Translations under genes and position numbers: made by a program
The notes under the pieces: model-generated
Seen by the model: only the letters and a program-made list of their open reading frames with translations
Database searches by the model: none
What the model was told of the DNA's origin: nothing
Part shown: one piece after another, positions 18,254 to 26,371 of the stretch
Position numbering within the stretch: position 1 is the stretch's first letter
Layout: each line of letters opens with the position of its first letter
Source of the DNA: UBA965 sp964539815
GTDB taxonomy: Bacteria > Chloroflexota > Chloroflexia > Chloroflexales > Roseiflexaceae
Reading direction: 5' to 3'
Length of the DNA: 64,000 bases
Assembly: GCA_964539815.1 (NCBI GenBank)
Contig: CAZIKU010000001.1
Location: forward strand, 9,113 to 73,112

Positions 18254-19999
18254 TTATTCTACGGGGAGTTCATTGCGCTGTGCGAGTTCTCGCATAAATA
18301 GTTCCGCATAAATCCCTGTGCGTTCCATCAGTGCCTGGTGATTCCCGTATTCTACGAGTGCGCCGTTATCAAGCACCATAATAGCATCGAGATGGCGTAC
18401 AGATGATATTTTTTGGCTAACCATAATCGTTGTTTTGCCGGCGCGATAATTGCGGACACCGACCACGATGTCATACGCTGTCCGAGCATCGATATTCGAG
18501 AGTGCATCATCAAATAGCATTACCGGTGCATCGGTAATCAGTGCACGAGCAATGCCCAGGCGTTGTTTCTGTCCGCCCGAAAGCATAGTGCCGCGTTCGC
18601 CGATTAATGTGTCGAGTCCATTGGAGAGTTGGGCGATGTCGCGATCTAGGCACGAAACGCGCAAGGCGTCGGCGAGTTGTGCGTCACTTGCATCTGGTGT
18701 GCCTAGTTTGATGTTTTCTTTGAGCGTCATACTGAACAACACGTGTTCTTGGGGAACGTACGCCATACCACTACGCAATGTTGCCAAATCAATCGACTTG
18801 GCATCGATGCCATCGAATGCCAGCAGGCCACTATCGGGATCACGGAGGCGGAGCAGGATGCTCAACAAGCTACTCTTCCCTGCACCGGTCAGACCGACTA
18901 CACCGATATGCTGCCCTTTGTCGATAGTCACACACACATCGTCCAATAATGCTTGTTGCCCATAGCGCCATGTCACGTGTTGTAATTCGATATGCCCAGC
19001 AGGGATGTGTTTCTGCGCATTTGGCTGATTGCGCACTTGTGGGACACGCTGAATCACTTCGCCAATACGTGCTGCTGCGGCACTCCCCTGTTGTAATCGC
19101 TCAAACGCATTGCTGAGTTGATTTGCCGCATTACTCAGCAATCCCAAATAGACAATAAATTGCACATATTGGCCAATACTGAGTTGGTTGTTGATAATCA
19201 GGATGGCGCCATATGCAACTACGATGGTTGCTGCAAGACGTACAACAAGTTGAGGAAGTGGTGAAATAGCACTTGAGTAGACTACAAATCGGATTGATTC
19301 GTCGGCGTAGTCGTTACTCAACTTGCGAAATGCATTGCTACTGGGTTGTTCTTGTGTGTAAGCCGCCACCGTGCGTTGCGCCGTGATGTGTTCTTGAGCA
19401 AATGTCGAAATCGCCGCAAGGCGTTGTTGTACCACATTAAAGGCATCTTCAACGAAGACGGCTAATCGTGTTTGTGCTATCAGACTGAGTATCAACATCA
19501 CGACGGTAACCACCGCAAGCGGTACACTCGTCATCGCCATGAGTCCACATCCGATGAACAACAAAAAAATCGCATGTATGGCCATCTGGAAGCCAGCGCT
19601 ATAAAATCGCCAAATGTAAATAAAGTCACTCGATGCACGTGAAAGTAAATCACCTGAACCGAATTCTGCCTGAGTCGCTCGGTCAAATGTGAGAATATGC
19701 TTGTATAAATCTTGGGCCATGGTGTAACTGACACCTGCTGCCATCGTACCAGTCAACATGCGGAGCAGATAGCGGAATACTGCCAGAATGATGGTGAGTA
19801 CAATAATCAAAAGCGCATATTTGATGAGCTCCCATTGATCTATCTTCTTGAGGAGGGCATCAATTGCATAACCAAGTACAACCGGATTAAATGCACTCGC
19901 AGCAGCGCCGACGAAGGCATAAAACGTGCCAAGGATGAGCAGTCCACGATATGGTCGTCCGTATGGGAGCAACGTTCGCAATCCAGATGGTTGTTCCAT
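18254..19999 (-). CDS. ABC exporter half-transporter with degenerate ATPase site
   Basis: 581 residues in the ABCB/MsbA arrangement: six membrane helices (about 20-290) followed by a nucleotide-binding domain. Walker A GLTGAGKS is at 369-376, Q-loop Q417, signature LSGGQ at 473-477. Walker B ends LFDD with Asp498 where the catalytic Glu is expected, and the switch His is replaced by Gln529 (VSQKI). The same two changes are known in TM287 of the heterodimeric TM287/288 exporter, so this subunit probably needs a canonical partner; none lies in the window. The start is set at 19999, 2 bases after the previous stop, because the longer frame would overlap that gene by 150 bases. Substrate is unknown; a lipid or lipid-linked glycan is plausible. 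Confidence 0.9.
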   Translation of the reverse strand: MEQPSGLRTLLPYGRPYRGLLILGTFYAFVGAAASAFNPVVLGYAIDALLKKIDQWELIKYALLIIVLTIILAVFRYLLRMLTGTMAAGVSYTMAQDLYKHILTFDRATQAEFGSGDLLSRASSDFIYIWRFYSAGFQMAIHAIFLLFIGCGLMAMTSVPLAVVTVVMLILSLIAQTRLAVFVEDAFNVVQQRLAAISTFAQEHITAQRTVAAYTQEQPSSNAFRKLSNDYADESIRFVVYSSAISPLPQLVVRLAATIVVAYGAILIINNQLSIGQYVQFIVYLGLLSNAANQLSNAFERLQQGSAAAARIGEVIQRVPQVRNQPNAQKHIPAGHIELQHVTWRYGQQALLDDVCVTIDKGQHIGVVGLTGAGKSSLLSILLRLRDPDSGLLAFDGIDAKSIDLATLRSGMAYVPQEHVLFSMTLKENIKLGTPDASDAQLADALRVSCLDRDIAQLSNGLDTLIGERGTMLSGGQKQRLGIARALITDAPVMLFDDALSNIDARTAYDIVVGVRNYRAGKTTIMVSQKISSVRHLDAIMVLDNGALVEYGNHQALMERTGIYAELFMRELAQRNELPVE

Positions 20000-20001
20000 A
20001 C

Positions 20002-20757
20002 TTATGCTCGTGATGCCTGGGAAGGGAGAATGATGCGGGCCGTCATATACAAACTCACTACCACGTAGTACACAACATATGACAACGAAACAACCAACAA
20101 CCATGGGCTGGGGGTGGGCATTTGCCACAACGCGATTCCATAGATGATGGTGCACGCAGTAGTGTATATCAGCGTCACGCGTCTGAGGAATAACGTACGT
20201 GATGGATAGACATAACGAATAGGAATGAAAACTAACACAGAACAGATGATGATGATAAGGGAAACAAGATCAGGGCTGAGATTCATCACTACTGCGTAGA
20301 ATGCGATGACATTCCAGTAACTGGGAAACCCAAGGAAAAAGTGGTCTTCGGCGACGACGTGATAATCGTCTGTTTTGGCGTCGACGCGGCAGAACTGATA
20401 CGCTGAGGCAATGAGGGGGAGCATGGCGAGAAACTGGCCGTACATGCCCTCGGGTAAAAATCCGTTTTGCCATAACAACACAACGGGCGCAAACACATAG
20501 GTCAAATAATCGACAATGTCGTCGAGTCGACGTCCATCAAACCAAGGGACGGTTTCACTCACTTTGAAGCGACGTGCGAGTGTGCCGTCAGTACTATCGA
20601 TAAATACCGCAGCAAACCCATACCACAGCGCCATCACCGGATTACCGCGCACCGATTCCATTATCATCAGCATGGCCAAGATTGCTCCGGCAGCTGTATA
20701 GATATGTACAAACACCCCAGCGATTGCCTGGAATGGTGAATGCGTGGCTTGCCGCAT
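20002..20757 (-). CDS. CDP-alcohol phosphatidyltransferase, Pcs-like
   Basis: 251 residues with about eight membrane helices. The catalytic motif is D54-x2-D57-G58-x2-A61-R62, then after 12 residues G75-x3-D79-x3-D83. The longer spacing and the following IVDYLTYVFAPVVLL match phosphatidylcholine synthase (Pcs), which joins CDP-diacylglycerol and choline, more closely than the common PgsA/PssA type. GGGAGC lies 7 bases before the ATG. It stops 2 bases before the ABC half-exporter, so it may make the lipid which that exporter or its partner handles. The alcohol substrate is not certain. Confidence 0.82.
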   Translation of the reverse strand: MRQATHSPFQAIAGVFVHIYTAAGAILAMLMIMESVRGNPVMALWYGFAAVFIDSTDGTLARRFKVSETVPWFDGRRLDDIVDYLTYVFAPVVLLWQNGFLPEGMYGQFLAMLPLIASAYQFCRVDAKTDDYHVVAEDHFFLGFPSYWNVIAFYAVVMNLSPDLVSLIIIICSVLVFIPIRYVYPSRTLFLRRVTLIYTTACTIIYGIALWQMPTPSPWLLVVSLSYVVYYVVVSLYMTARIILPSQASRA

Positions 20758-20787
20758 GAGATGCTCCCTTTTGTATGAATTGCTACT

Positions 20788-22212
20788 CTACGATACTATA
20801 CCACTTTCATTGCGGTAGAGTGTTTGTGCAATAGCAGCACGATGTGACCACCCATACCAGCCTACCCACAATGCATGACAGAGTGATTCATATAGCACAG
20901 AGTCAATGTGAAGTGATGCTGGTGCTGGGAATGTTGCAATCACCGTACTGCATGTGATGATCCACAAAAACGGTGGGTAGACCATCCAATGAACAAATGG
21001 CACAACAGTTGGACAAATCCACACCAGCACAAGTACCAAACTACCGATGAGCATGGCATATGGGACAACTGGCGCCGTAATGATGTTTGCCAACAAACTC
21101 CACGGCGATGGTGTGGTCAATCGGAACAGCATAATCGGCCACGTGGTGATATGTGCGGCAAGCGTCGCAGCAACACTTTCGCGCGCCCATGCCAAACTGT
21201 GATGTCCGAATGGCGACTTTTCGAGTGCGTTATCCACCGTATTCCCAAACAAAATCAAACCGAGGGTGGCGAGTGTGCTCAGTTGAAAACCGATATCCCA
21301 GAGTGTACTCGTATCGTAAGCGCTCATCACGAGTGTGGCAACAGCAAGAAGATTCATCCCATGCCGTGGTCGATTTATGGCTTTGCCGAGCACTGCAACG
21401 CATCCCATAATGCCGGCACGGACAACAGCTGCAGACGCACCTGTCGCAAACACATACAGGATGATGCATCCTATGACGGAGATTGTCCTCATAGATAGCG
21501 AGATGGGTAGGCGCATTGCAAGTGTCACACATAGCCACGCGACTATCGAAATATTCCAGCCGCTGATGACAAGCAAGTGTGTGGTACCACTGCGTTGAAA
21601 CGCCTGTGCCAGCCCTGGTGTGACATCACCAGATACCCCTATCAACATGCCGGCCATGATAGTTGCGGTTGGTTCACGAATCCAATGTTGAATTCGCGTT
21701 GTGGTTTGCATCCGCCAGGCTTCGAGATGACTGCGCCACGTTGTGCGCGTGATTACATGCAAAACTTGAATGTTTTCGCTGCGAAACGTTATCTTTTGAC
21801 GGTGTAGTTGCTGTAGATATGCGACGTGTTTCGACGTGATTGGTTGTAGCGTCCCTGCGATATACAAGCAATCATCCGTGCGATATTGTGGGAACACCGG
21901 CACGCGCAGTTGAATACCCGTATGAACAGCGTTGAATGCAACGAGCTGTTGTCCATCCCAGTTGTGTTGATGCTGTGTTACACAAAACCAGTCTGGGAGA
22001 TGTACTTTTGCAGGTTGCTGATTTTGATCTAGTAACATGCGCCCGCCCCCTGCAGCGCATGCCAGCGCTAACACGATAAATGAGCGTTGGCGCATCACAC
22101 AACCGTAGGCAATCAAGCTCACACATAGAATTACTAGCAGGGCAGGACAGTGTGCATCGATACACACCATCCCAACTACCCACATGCAGACGACCAGTGA
22201 TAATATCGGCAT
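20788..22212 (-). CDS. comEC: ComEC/Rec2-family membrane protein without the metallo-beta-lactamase domain
   Basis: 474 residues. An N-terminal membrane part and an OB-like extracytoplasmic segment (about 60-150) are followed by the ComEC competence domain, with GMLIGVSGDVTPGLAQAF and THLLVISGWNISIVAWL (ComEC has HLLAISGLH at this place) and ATGASAAVVRAGIM. The protein ends after the last helices, so the C-terminal MBL domain found in many long ComEC proteins is absent. ComEC forms the channel for single-stranded DNA entry. The start at 22212 is chosen because GGAGG lies 8 bases upstream, overlapping the longer frame's first codons. No other competence gene is in the run except YifB/ComM far away. 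Confidence 0.85.
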   Translation of the reverse strand: MPILSLVVCMWVVGMVCIDAHCPALLVILCVSLIAYGCVMRQRSFIVLALACAAGGGRMLLDQNQQPAKVHLPDWFCVTQHQHNWDGQQLVAFNAVHTGIQLRVPVFPQYRTDDCLYIAGTLQPITSKHVAYLQQLHRQKITFRSENIQVLHVITRTTWRSHLEAWRMQTTTRIQHWIREPTATIMAGMLIGVSGDVTPGLAQAFQRSGTTHLLVISGWNISIVAWLCVTLAMRLPISLSMRTISVIGCIILYVFATGASAAVVRAGIMGCVAVLGKAINRPRHGMNLLAVATLVMSAYDTSTLWDIGFQLSTLATLGLILFGNTVDNALEKSPFGHHSLAWARESVAATLAAHITTWPIMLFRLTTPSPWSLLANIITAPVVPYAMLIGSLVLVLVWICPTVVPFVHWMVYPPFLWIITCSTVIATFPAPASLHIDSVLYESLCHALWVGWYGWSHRAAIAQTLYRNESGIVS

Positions 22213-22273
22213 ACGACATTCCTCCATGTATTTCTACATGGATACCGTTGTTGCATCTGTCAGAGGTCCGCAT

Positions 22274-22612
22274 TTATTCTGTTTCGGTGTAGTGTTGGAT
22301 CTTGTGTGTGATTGCCTGGATTGTGGCATGCACCGATTCGTGACGTGTTACTGCGGGAGTGTGTGAAGTATGGTCGCATACGTGCCAGTGAGTGGGTGTA
22401 GTCTCAGAAGCCGCCACCGTAAAACAGAGTGTGGGCACGGGCATCGGTGCATTCCCGATTCCGAGTGCACCCAGTGTGACTTCGCTTGTGAGGATTGGTC
22501 GACGGAACACCTCGATGACGTCGTTGTTGATGGTCACCCGCCAGCGCTGTGCGTCTGCCCGTTTACGGCAGAGCGCGTCGATGTGCATGTAGAGTTGGTG
22601 ATTCGTATTCAT
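22274..22612 (-). CDS. Unrecognised 112-aa soluble protein
   Basis: A short intact frame with no signal peptide or membrane segment. Its ATG overlaps the stop of the cupin gene by 4 bases (ATGA), which argues that it is a real coupled gene. The sequence has two parts: a basic N-terminus (CRKRADAQRWRVTINNDVIEVF) and a His- and Thr-rich C-terminus (PTHWHVCDHTSHTPAVTRHE) that might bind metal. No family was recognised. Confidence 0.55.
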   Translation of the reverse strand: MNTNHQLYMHIDALCRKRADAQRWRVTINNDVIEVFRRPILTSEVTLGALGIGNAPMPVPTLCFTVAASETTPTHWHVCDHTSHTPAVTRHESVHATIQAITHKIQHYTETE

Positions 22613-22932
22613 CGTGGTTGTGGTGCCATGGTAATCAACATGATGAGTGGTTGATCACCGATATTTTCGACTGCGTGCACCGTATCGGCTGGTGCCCAGA
22701 TTACATCGCCAGGTAGGGCATCGAATGTGTCTTCGCCAATGCGGAAGTGTGCATTGCCCTGTTGAATGTAATACATTTTGTCATGACCGGCGTGCATATG
22801 TGGCGCTTGGGATTGGCCGATTGCGAGGCAATCGATGCCGACAAGCATATGCGCACTTTCAAACAACGTTCCTTTGTAGAAACGTTCCTGTGAAAAGCGG
22901 ATATGTTGTGAGAGTGTGGTTTTGAATTGCAT
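22609..22932 (-). CDS. Small single-domain cupin protein
   Basis: 107 residues. Cupin motif 1 is recognisable as APHMHAGHDKMYYIQQGNAHF and motif 2 as LPGDVIWAPADTVHAVEN, with His residues that would bind one metal ion. No Shine-Dalgarno precedes the ATG, which lies only 11 bases from the mature 3' end of tRNA-Ala; the longer frame through the tRNA is an artefact. It overlaps the following unknown gene by 4 bases. Substrate unknown: cupins of this size act as sugar isomerases, dioxygenases or sensors. Confidence 0.8.
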   Translation of the reverse strand: MQFKTTLSQHIRFSQERFYKGTLFESAHMLVGIDCLAIGQSQAPHMHAGHDKMYYIQQGNAHFRIGEDTFDALPGDVIWAPADTVHAVENIGDQPLIMLITMAPQPR

Positions 22933-22943
22933 GATAAGTGGGG

Positions 22944-23019
22944 TGGTGGAGCAATGGGGATTCGAACCCCAGACCTCCTGCGTGCAAAGCAGGCGCTCTC
23001 CCAACTGAGCTATTGCCCC
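22944..23019 (-). tRNA. tRNA-Ala (TGC)
   Basis: A 76-nt cloverleaf with encoded CCA: acceptor GGGGCAA/TTGCTCC (one G-T pair), D stem GCTC/GAGC, anticodon stem CCTGC/GCAGG with loop TTTGCAC and T loop TTCGAAT. It follows tRNA-Ile by 16 bases in the same orientation. Confidence 0.97.
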
Positions 23020-23035
23020 AAAAAAACGACGATTG

Positions 23036-23112
<77 letters not shown>

Positions 23113-23131
23113 GAACATCACAACGCACGGT

Positions 23132-23160
23132 AGTATAGCATGGTGAGATATGAGTGTCAA
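23132..23160 (-). promoter_or_regulatory. Near-consensus promoter of the tRNA-Ile/Ala and glycan run
   Basis: TTGACA (perfect -35) and TATACT are 17 bases apart on the minus strand. The predicted start is about 13 bases before tRNA-Ile. No terminator was seen between tRNA-Ala and the cupin gene. Confidence 0.8.
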
Positions 23161-23268
23161 ATGTGATTTCACGATTTTGAGTGATATATCATCTAAATTT
23201 CGGTAAATGATAATGCTAACCGATATGAAATTAGGCTATCCTTACATAGGATGTGCTATGAAGCACAA

Positions 23269-23277
23269 TGGTATAAT
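23269..23277 (+). promoter_or_regulatory. Extended -10 promoter of the ABC-export operon
   Basis: TGGTATAAT is a perfect extended -10. The -35 region is weak, as is common for such promoters. The predicted transcript starts near 23284 and reaches the M14 peptidase start after about 30 bases. Confidence 0.6.
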
Positions 23278-23312
23278 TTGTACATGTCGATTGACACATG
23301 TAAGGTTTGTAC

Positions 23313-24623
23313 ATGAAGTTTTTTATTCTCGGGTGTGTACTTCTCCTCTGTATATATATTGGATTCACTCCAGCGATTGTGACTCATGCGTCTCAGACTT
23401 CACGAATTACCATTGGCAAGAGTGTGATGGGTAATGCCATTGAAGCCGTACGCTTTGGTAACGGGTCGCGTAAATTTGTGGTCGTTGGCGATACGCATGG
23501 TGGTCCTGAACGAAATACATACGTCCTCAGCAATCAGCTCATTGATTGGTTTACCAATCATCCCGAAGATGTCCCTGCGGATGTGCGTTTGTATATCATT
23601 CCGACGCTTAATCCAGATGGCGAAAAGCTTGATACACGCCAAAACGCCAATGGCGTGGACCTTAATCGTAATATGAATACGAATCTGGATGCCTGTAGTG
23701 AAAATGATTGGTCACAGCGTGCATTTGGCGCATACGGGGTTGTTGCAGATATCGGTGGACCGTATGCAGATTCAGAAGTTGAAAGTCGCACAATACGTGG
23801 TTTTTTGCTCGATGCCGCGTCTGTCGTATTTCTGCATTCTGCGGCGGGCTTGATATTCCCCGCTTATTGTGAAGACGCTGTGTCCATTGCCATGGCACAA
23901 GCCTACGCCAAGGCGGGTGACTACTCATACGAGCGATATTGGACGAATTATCAGATTACGGGTGGGATGCACGACTGGGCACGAGGCATCGACTTGCCTG
24001 CAATTGTCCCCGAGCTCGAAAGTGGTGACGAACCAGAATTTGATCGCAATTTAGCGGGTATCAAAGCGTTATTGGCTGCACCGGATACATACATGCCGGT
24101 CCTCACCTCGAAAACTGTTGCGGAGTTTGTGATGCCGTTGCCAATCTGGCGATTCTGGCAGGCCCACGGTGCCGCACAGCTTGGTGTTCCGCTTGCTGCA
24201 TCCCGTGAAGAAAACGGCATCACTTACCAGGATTTTGCCACAATTCGCCTGGCCTATGATCCCAAGCGTGATGATGATGCGGTGTATGCACTGCCGATCG
24301 AAATGCCACCTCTCGATGGTGACAAAGTTGATGTCATCGATGAAGAATCGGTCGTGGCATTTGCCAATACCGATGCCATCGTGCACGATGCATTTGCCAC
24401 GTATTATCAGCGTGTTGAAGGCGAATTATTACTGGGCACCCCAACAGATAACGAACGCGCAGTTACATTTCTTTCGCAACCGACGGAGTCACAGCAACAA
24501 TTCGCGTATGGTGCTATTCGCTACGATGAAGCGTCGAATACCATACAACGACTGCCTGTGGTTTGGCAAAACGTGGTGGTGCAGCAACTCACTGCACCGA
24601 CACAACCATTTCAGATACGATGA
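23313..24623 (+). CDS. M14 zinc carboxypeptidase-like protein with LGFP-like repeats
   Basis: 436 residues with an N-terminal signal peptide (hydrophobic, ending near Ala-26). The M14 fold is shown by H62-GGP-E66 (zinc site, one residue longer than the common HxxE), IIPTLNPDGE, GVDLNRN at 114-120, H175 in LHSAAG and a catalytic Glu in PELES (234-236). About 150 C-terminal residues hold repeated modules such as FWQAHGAAQLGVPL and YYQRVEGELLLGTP, which resemble LGFP-type wall-associated repeats. It likely trims peptidoglycan peptides or another envelope peptide. The start at 23313 has AAGG 7 bases upstream, while the longer frame starts with a TTG. It is followed, with ATGA overlap, by the deacetylase. 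Confidence 0.82.
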   Translation: MKFFILGCVLLLCIYIGFTPAIVTHASQTSRITIGKSVMGNAIEAVRFGNGSRKFVVVGDTHGGPERNTYVLSNQLIDWFTNHPEDVPADVRLYIIPTLNPDGEKLDTRQNANGVDLNRNMNTNLDACSENDWSQRAFGAYGVVADIGGPYADSEVESRTIRGFLLDAASVVFLHSAAGLIFPAYCEDAVSIAMAQAYAKAGDYSYERYWTNYQITGGMHDWARGIDLPAIVPELESGDEPEFDRNLAGIKALLAAPDTYMPVLTSKTVAEFVMPLPIWRFWQAHGAAQLGVPLAASREENGITYQDFATIRLAYDPKRDDDAVYALPIEMPPLDGDKVDVIDEESVVAFANTDAIVHDAFATYYQRVEGELLLGTPTDNERAVTFLSQPTESQQQFAYGAIRYDEASNTIQRLPVVWQNVVVQQLTAPTQPFQIR

Positions 24624-26371
24624 ACAACAAACTCCTCTGGCTGAACATTTTAGTCGCGTGTGTAGGCATCAGTTGCTTCTGGCTGATCAGCCGTGAGCAA
24701 CGTTGCCAAAATAGCTGGCAAGCAGTCGTACGCACCGATCAAGCCCTTGACCAAATGGACAATACCTTTCCTGATGGATGGGTAGCAGGTGCACCTGGTG
24801 TACGCCGTGGCGAGTTTAGTGTGGCAGGTGGAACTTCGATTCACATGCTTGGAATTGGTTCGTGGTTGGGTGTTGTTGATATGCCAGTTGTGGCGGCCAA
24901 ACCATACTGTATTGCGTTGCGTGCTCTCGCAGACAGCTCATCTTCGACAGCCATTCGCACCCGCTGGATTTGGCGAAATGCCGATGGTGTTGTGCGTGAA
25001 CGAGTTGCTGTATGGCAAGCGGTACGCCGCTGGAACGGTGAGCAAGATACGCAACCGTGGTCGTATTACACGCAAACCGATGTTGCCCCGCCCGGTGCGA
25101 CAATGTTGGATATCCATATCGAACCCGCATCGGATGACCGGTTGTATTTGGACCAGGTGGTGGTGCGCCAATCGATACTTGGGACAGCACTCCCTGAACA
25201 CCGGGATGTTGGTGTTCGGGCGCACCCGTGGCCTGCAGGTTACACTGCAGCGGTATCCTTTTCATATGACTGGGAAACAGCCATGGGGGGACTCATCCAC
25301 TCACGTTCCATTGATCCGTTGGCAAATATCGACCCAGAGTTGCGTGGGATGCGCATGCGAGATGGACTCACCAACACGTTGCGATTGTTCGCACCGTACA
25401 ACTTCCAAGCCACATATTTTGTGAACGGCTACAACTTTTTGAGTGGAAACACTGCACGTGCTCAATACATGGGGAATCCGACATTTTCGTGGGCAAGTGC
25501 CGCCAATGGGTGGCTCGGTGATACATGGGTGCACGTACCATGGTTTAGTCGTGACCCATACGGTGATGTGCGCACCAATCCAGCGTGGTATTTCGGCGAT
25601 CTAATTAATCCAGTGCGCAATGCACATCATGACATCCAAAGTCATACGTTTAGTCACTTTTATGGTGGACTTGCAACCCCAGCAGAATGGCAACGCGACA
25701 TTGAAGCGTGGAATGCAATGGCTGCAACGCGTGGAGTCGCCCCGGCTACTGCTCTGGCTTTTCCATGGAGTAGTAGTGCCGGGATGCGCTACGAAACATG
25801 GGAACTTCTCGCAAAAGCAGGATATACTACCATTACACGCACGGCGTGGAATCCTCGATTGCCACAATATCACATTGTTTCTGCTGACGAGGCATTGTGT
25901 AAGCCTCTCCCCGGTCATGAGCAACTCATGGTATGTCCTGACTACTATCTCACTGTGGGGAGTCGGGATGGTGCACTGGCGTTGTTGCATCGGATTCGCG
26001 GTACGGATGGCATGATAGACTTCTGGGCGCATACTGAGGAAGTCGTAACGCCAGAACAAATCGCGGCTTGGCAATCGGTGGTGGATGCTGTTGCCCAAGC
26101 CAAGGACGTTTGGGTTGCTCCAATGCGAGAAATCACTGCCCGTCAACGAGCCGTCGCATCGTTGCAATGGCATGTGGTTGCGGAGAATTCTCAGATACGG
26201 ACGTTAGTTGTCTCGAATCCGTCAGCGCTGCACATCAACGATGTCGTGTTGACTGTGGACCGGCCGGGATTTGTTTTTGCTGATACGCGCACGCCATCAC
26301 GTGTAATATCACTGTTGCCACATGCGCGAGCTACATTGAGGATAGTGATTGATGACGCTTCGTTACCGTAA
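24620..26371 (+). CDS. Membrane-anchored polysaccharide deacetylase (NodB family)
   Basis: 583 residues. One N-terminal hydrophobic segment (LLWLNILVACVGISCFWLI) serves as anchor or signal. A beta-rich domain of about 180 residues comes next, then a NodB-type deacetylase domain from YTAAVSFSYDWE (metal Asp) to HTFSHFYGG (H-x3-H metal ligands) and AFPWSSSAGMR. A C-terminal beta segment closes the protein. The role is removal of acetyl groups from GlcNAc-containing glycan outside the cell. ATG overlaps the previous stop by 4 bases; the next gene overlaps by 20. The order deacetylase, ABC permease, ATPase suggests that it modifies the exported glycan. Confidence 0.83.
   Translation: MNNKLLWLNILVACVGISCFWLISREQRCQNSWQAVVRTDQALDQMDNTFPDGWVAGAPGVRRGEFSVAGGTSIHMLGIGSWLGVVDMPVVAAKPYCIALRALADSSSSTAIRTRWIWRNADGVVRERVAVWQAVRRWNGEQDTQPWSYYTQTDVAPPGATMLDIHIEPASDDRLYLDQVVVRQSILGTALPEHRDVGVRAHPWPAGYTAAVSFSYDWETAMGGLIHSRSIDPLANIDPELRGMRMRDGLTNTLRLFAPYNFQATYFVNGYNFLSGNTARAQYMGNPTFSWASAANGWLGDTWVHVPWFSRDPYGDVRTNPAWYFGDLINPVRNAHHDIQSHTFSHFYGGLATPAEWQRDIEAWNAMAATRGVAPATALAFPWSSSAGMRYETWELLAKAGYTTITRTAWNPRLPQYHIVSADEALCKPLPGHEQLMVCPDYYLTVGSRDGALALLHRIRGTDGMIDFWAHTEEVVTPEQIAAWQSVVDAVAQAKDVWVAPMREITARQRAVASLQWHVVAENSQIRTLVVSNPSALHINDVVLTVDRPGFVFADTRTPSRVISLLPHARATLRIVIDDASLP

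Noticed and set aside
20000..20155. 52-residue extension of the ABC half-exporter
   Set aside because: It overlaps the Pcs-like gene in another frame and lacks membrane-exporter features; the ATG at 19999 follows the previous stop directly.
22933..23004. N-terminal extension of the cupin through tRNA-Ala
   Set aside because: These codons are tRNA sequence; the cupin fold starts after the internal ATG.
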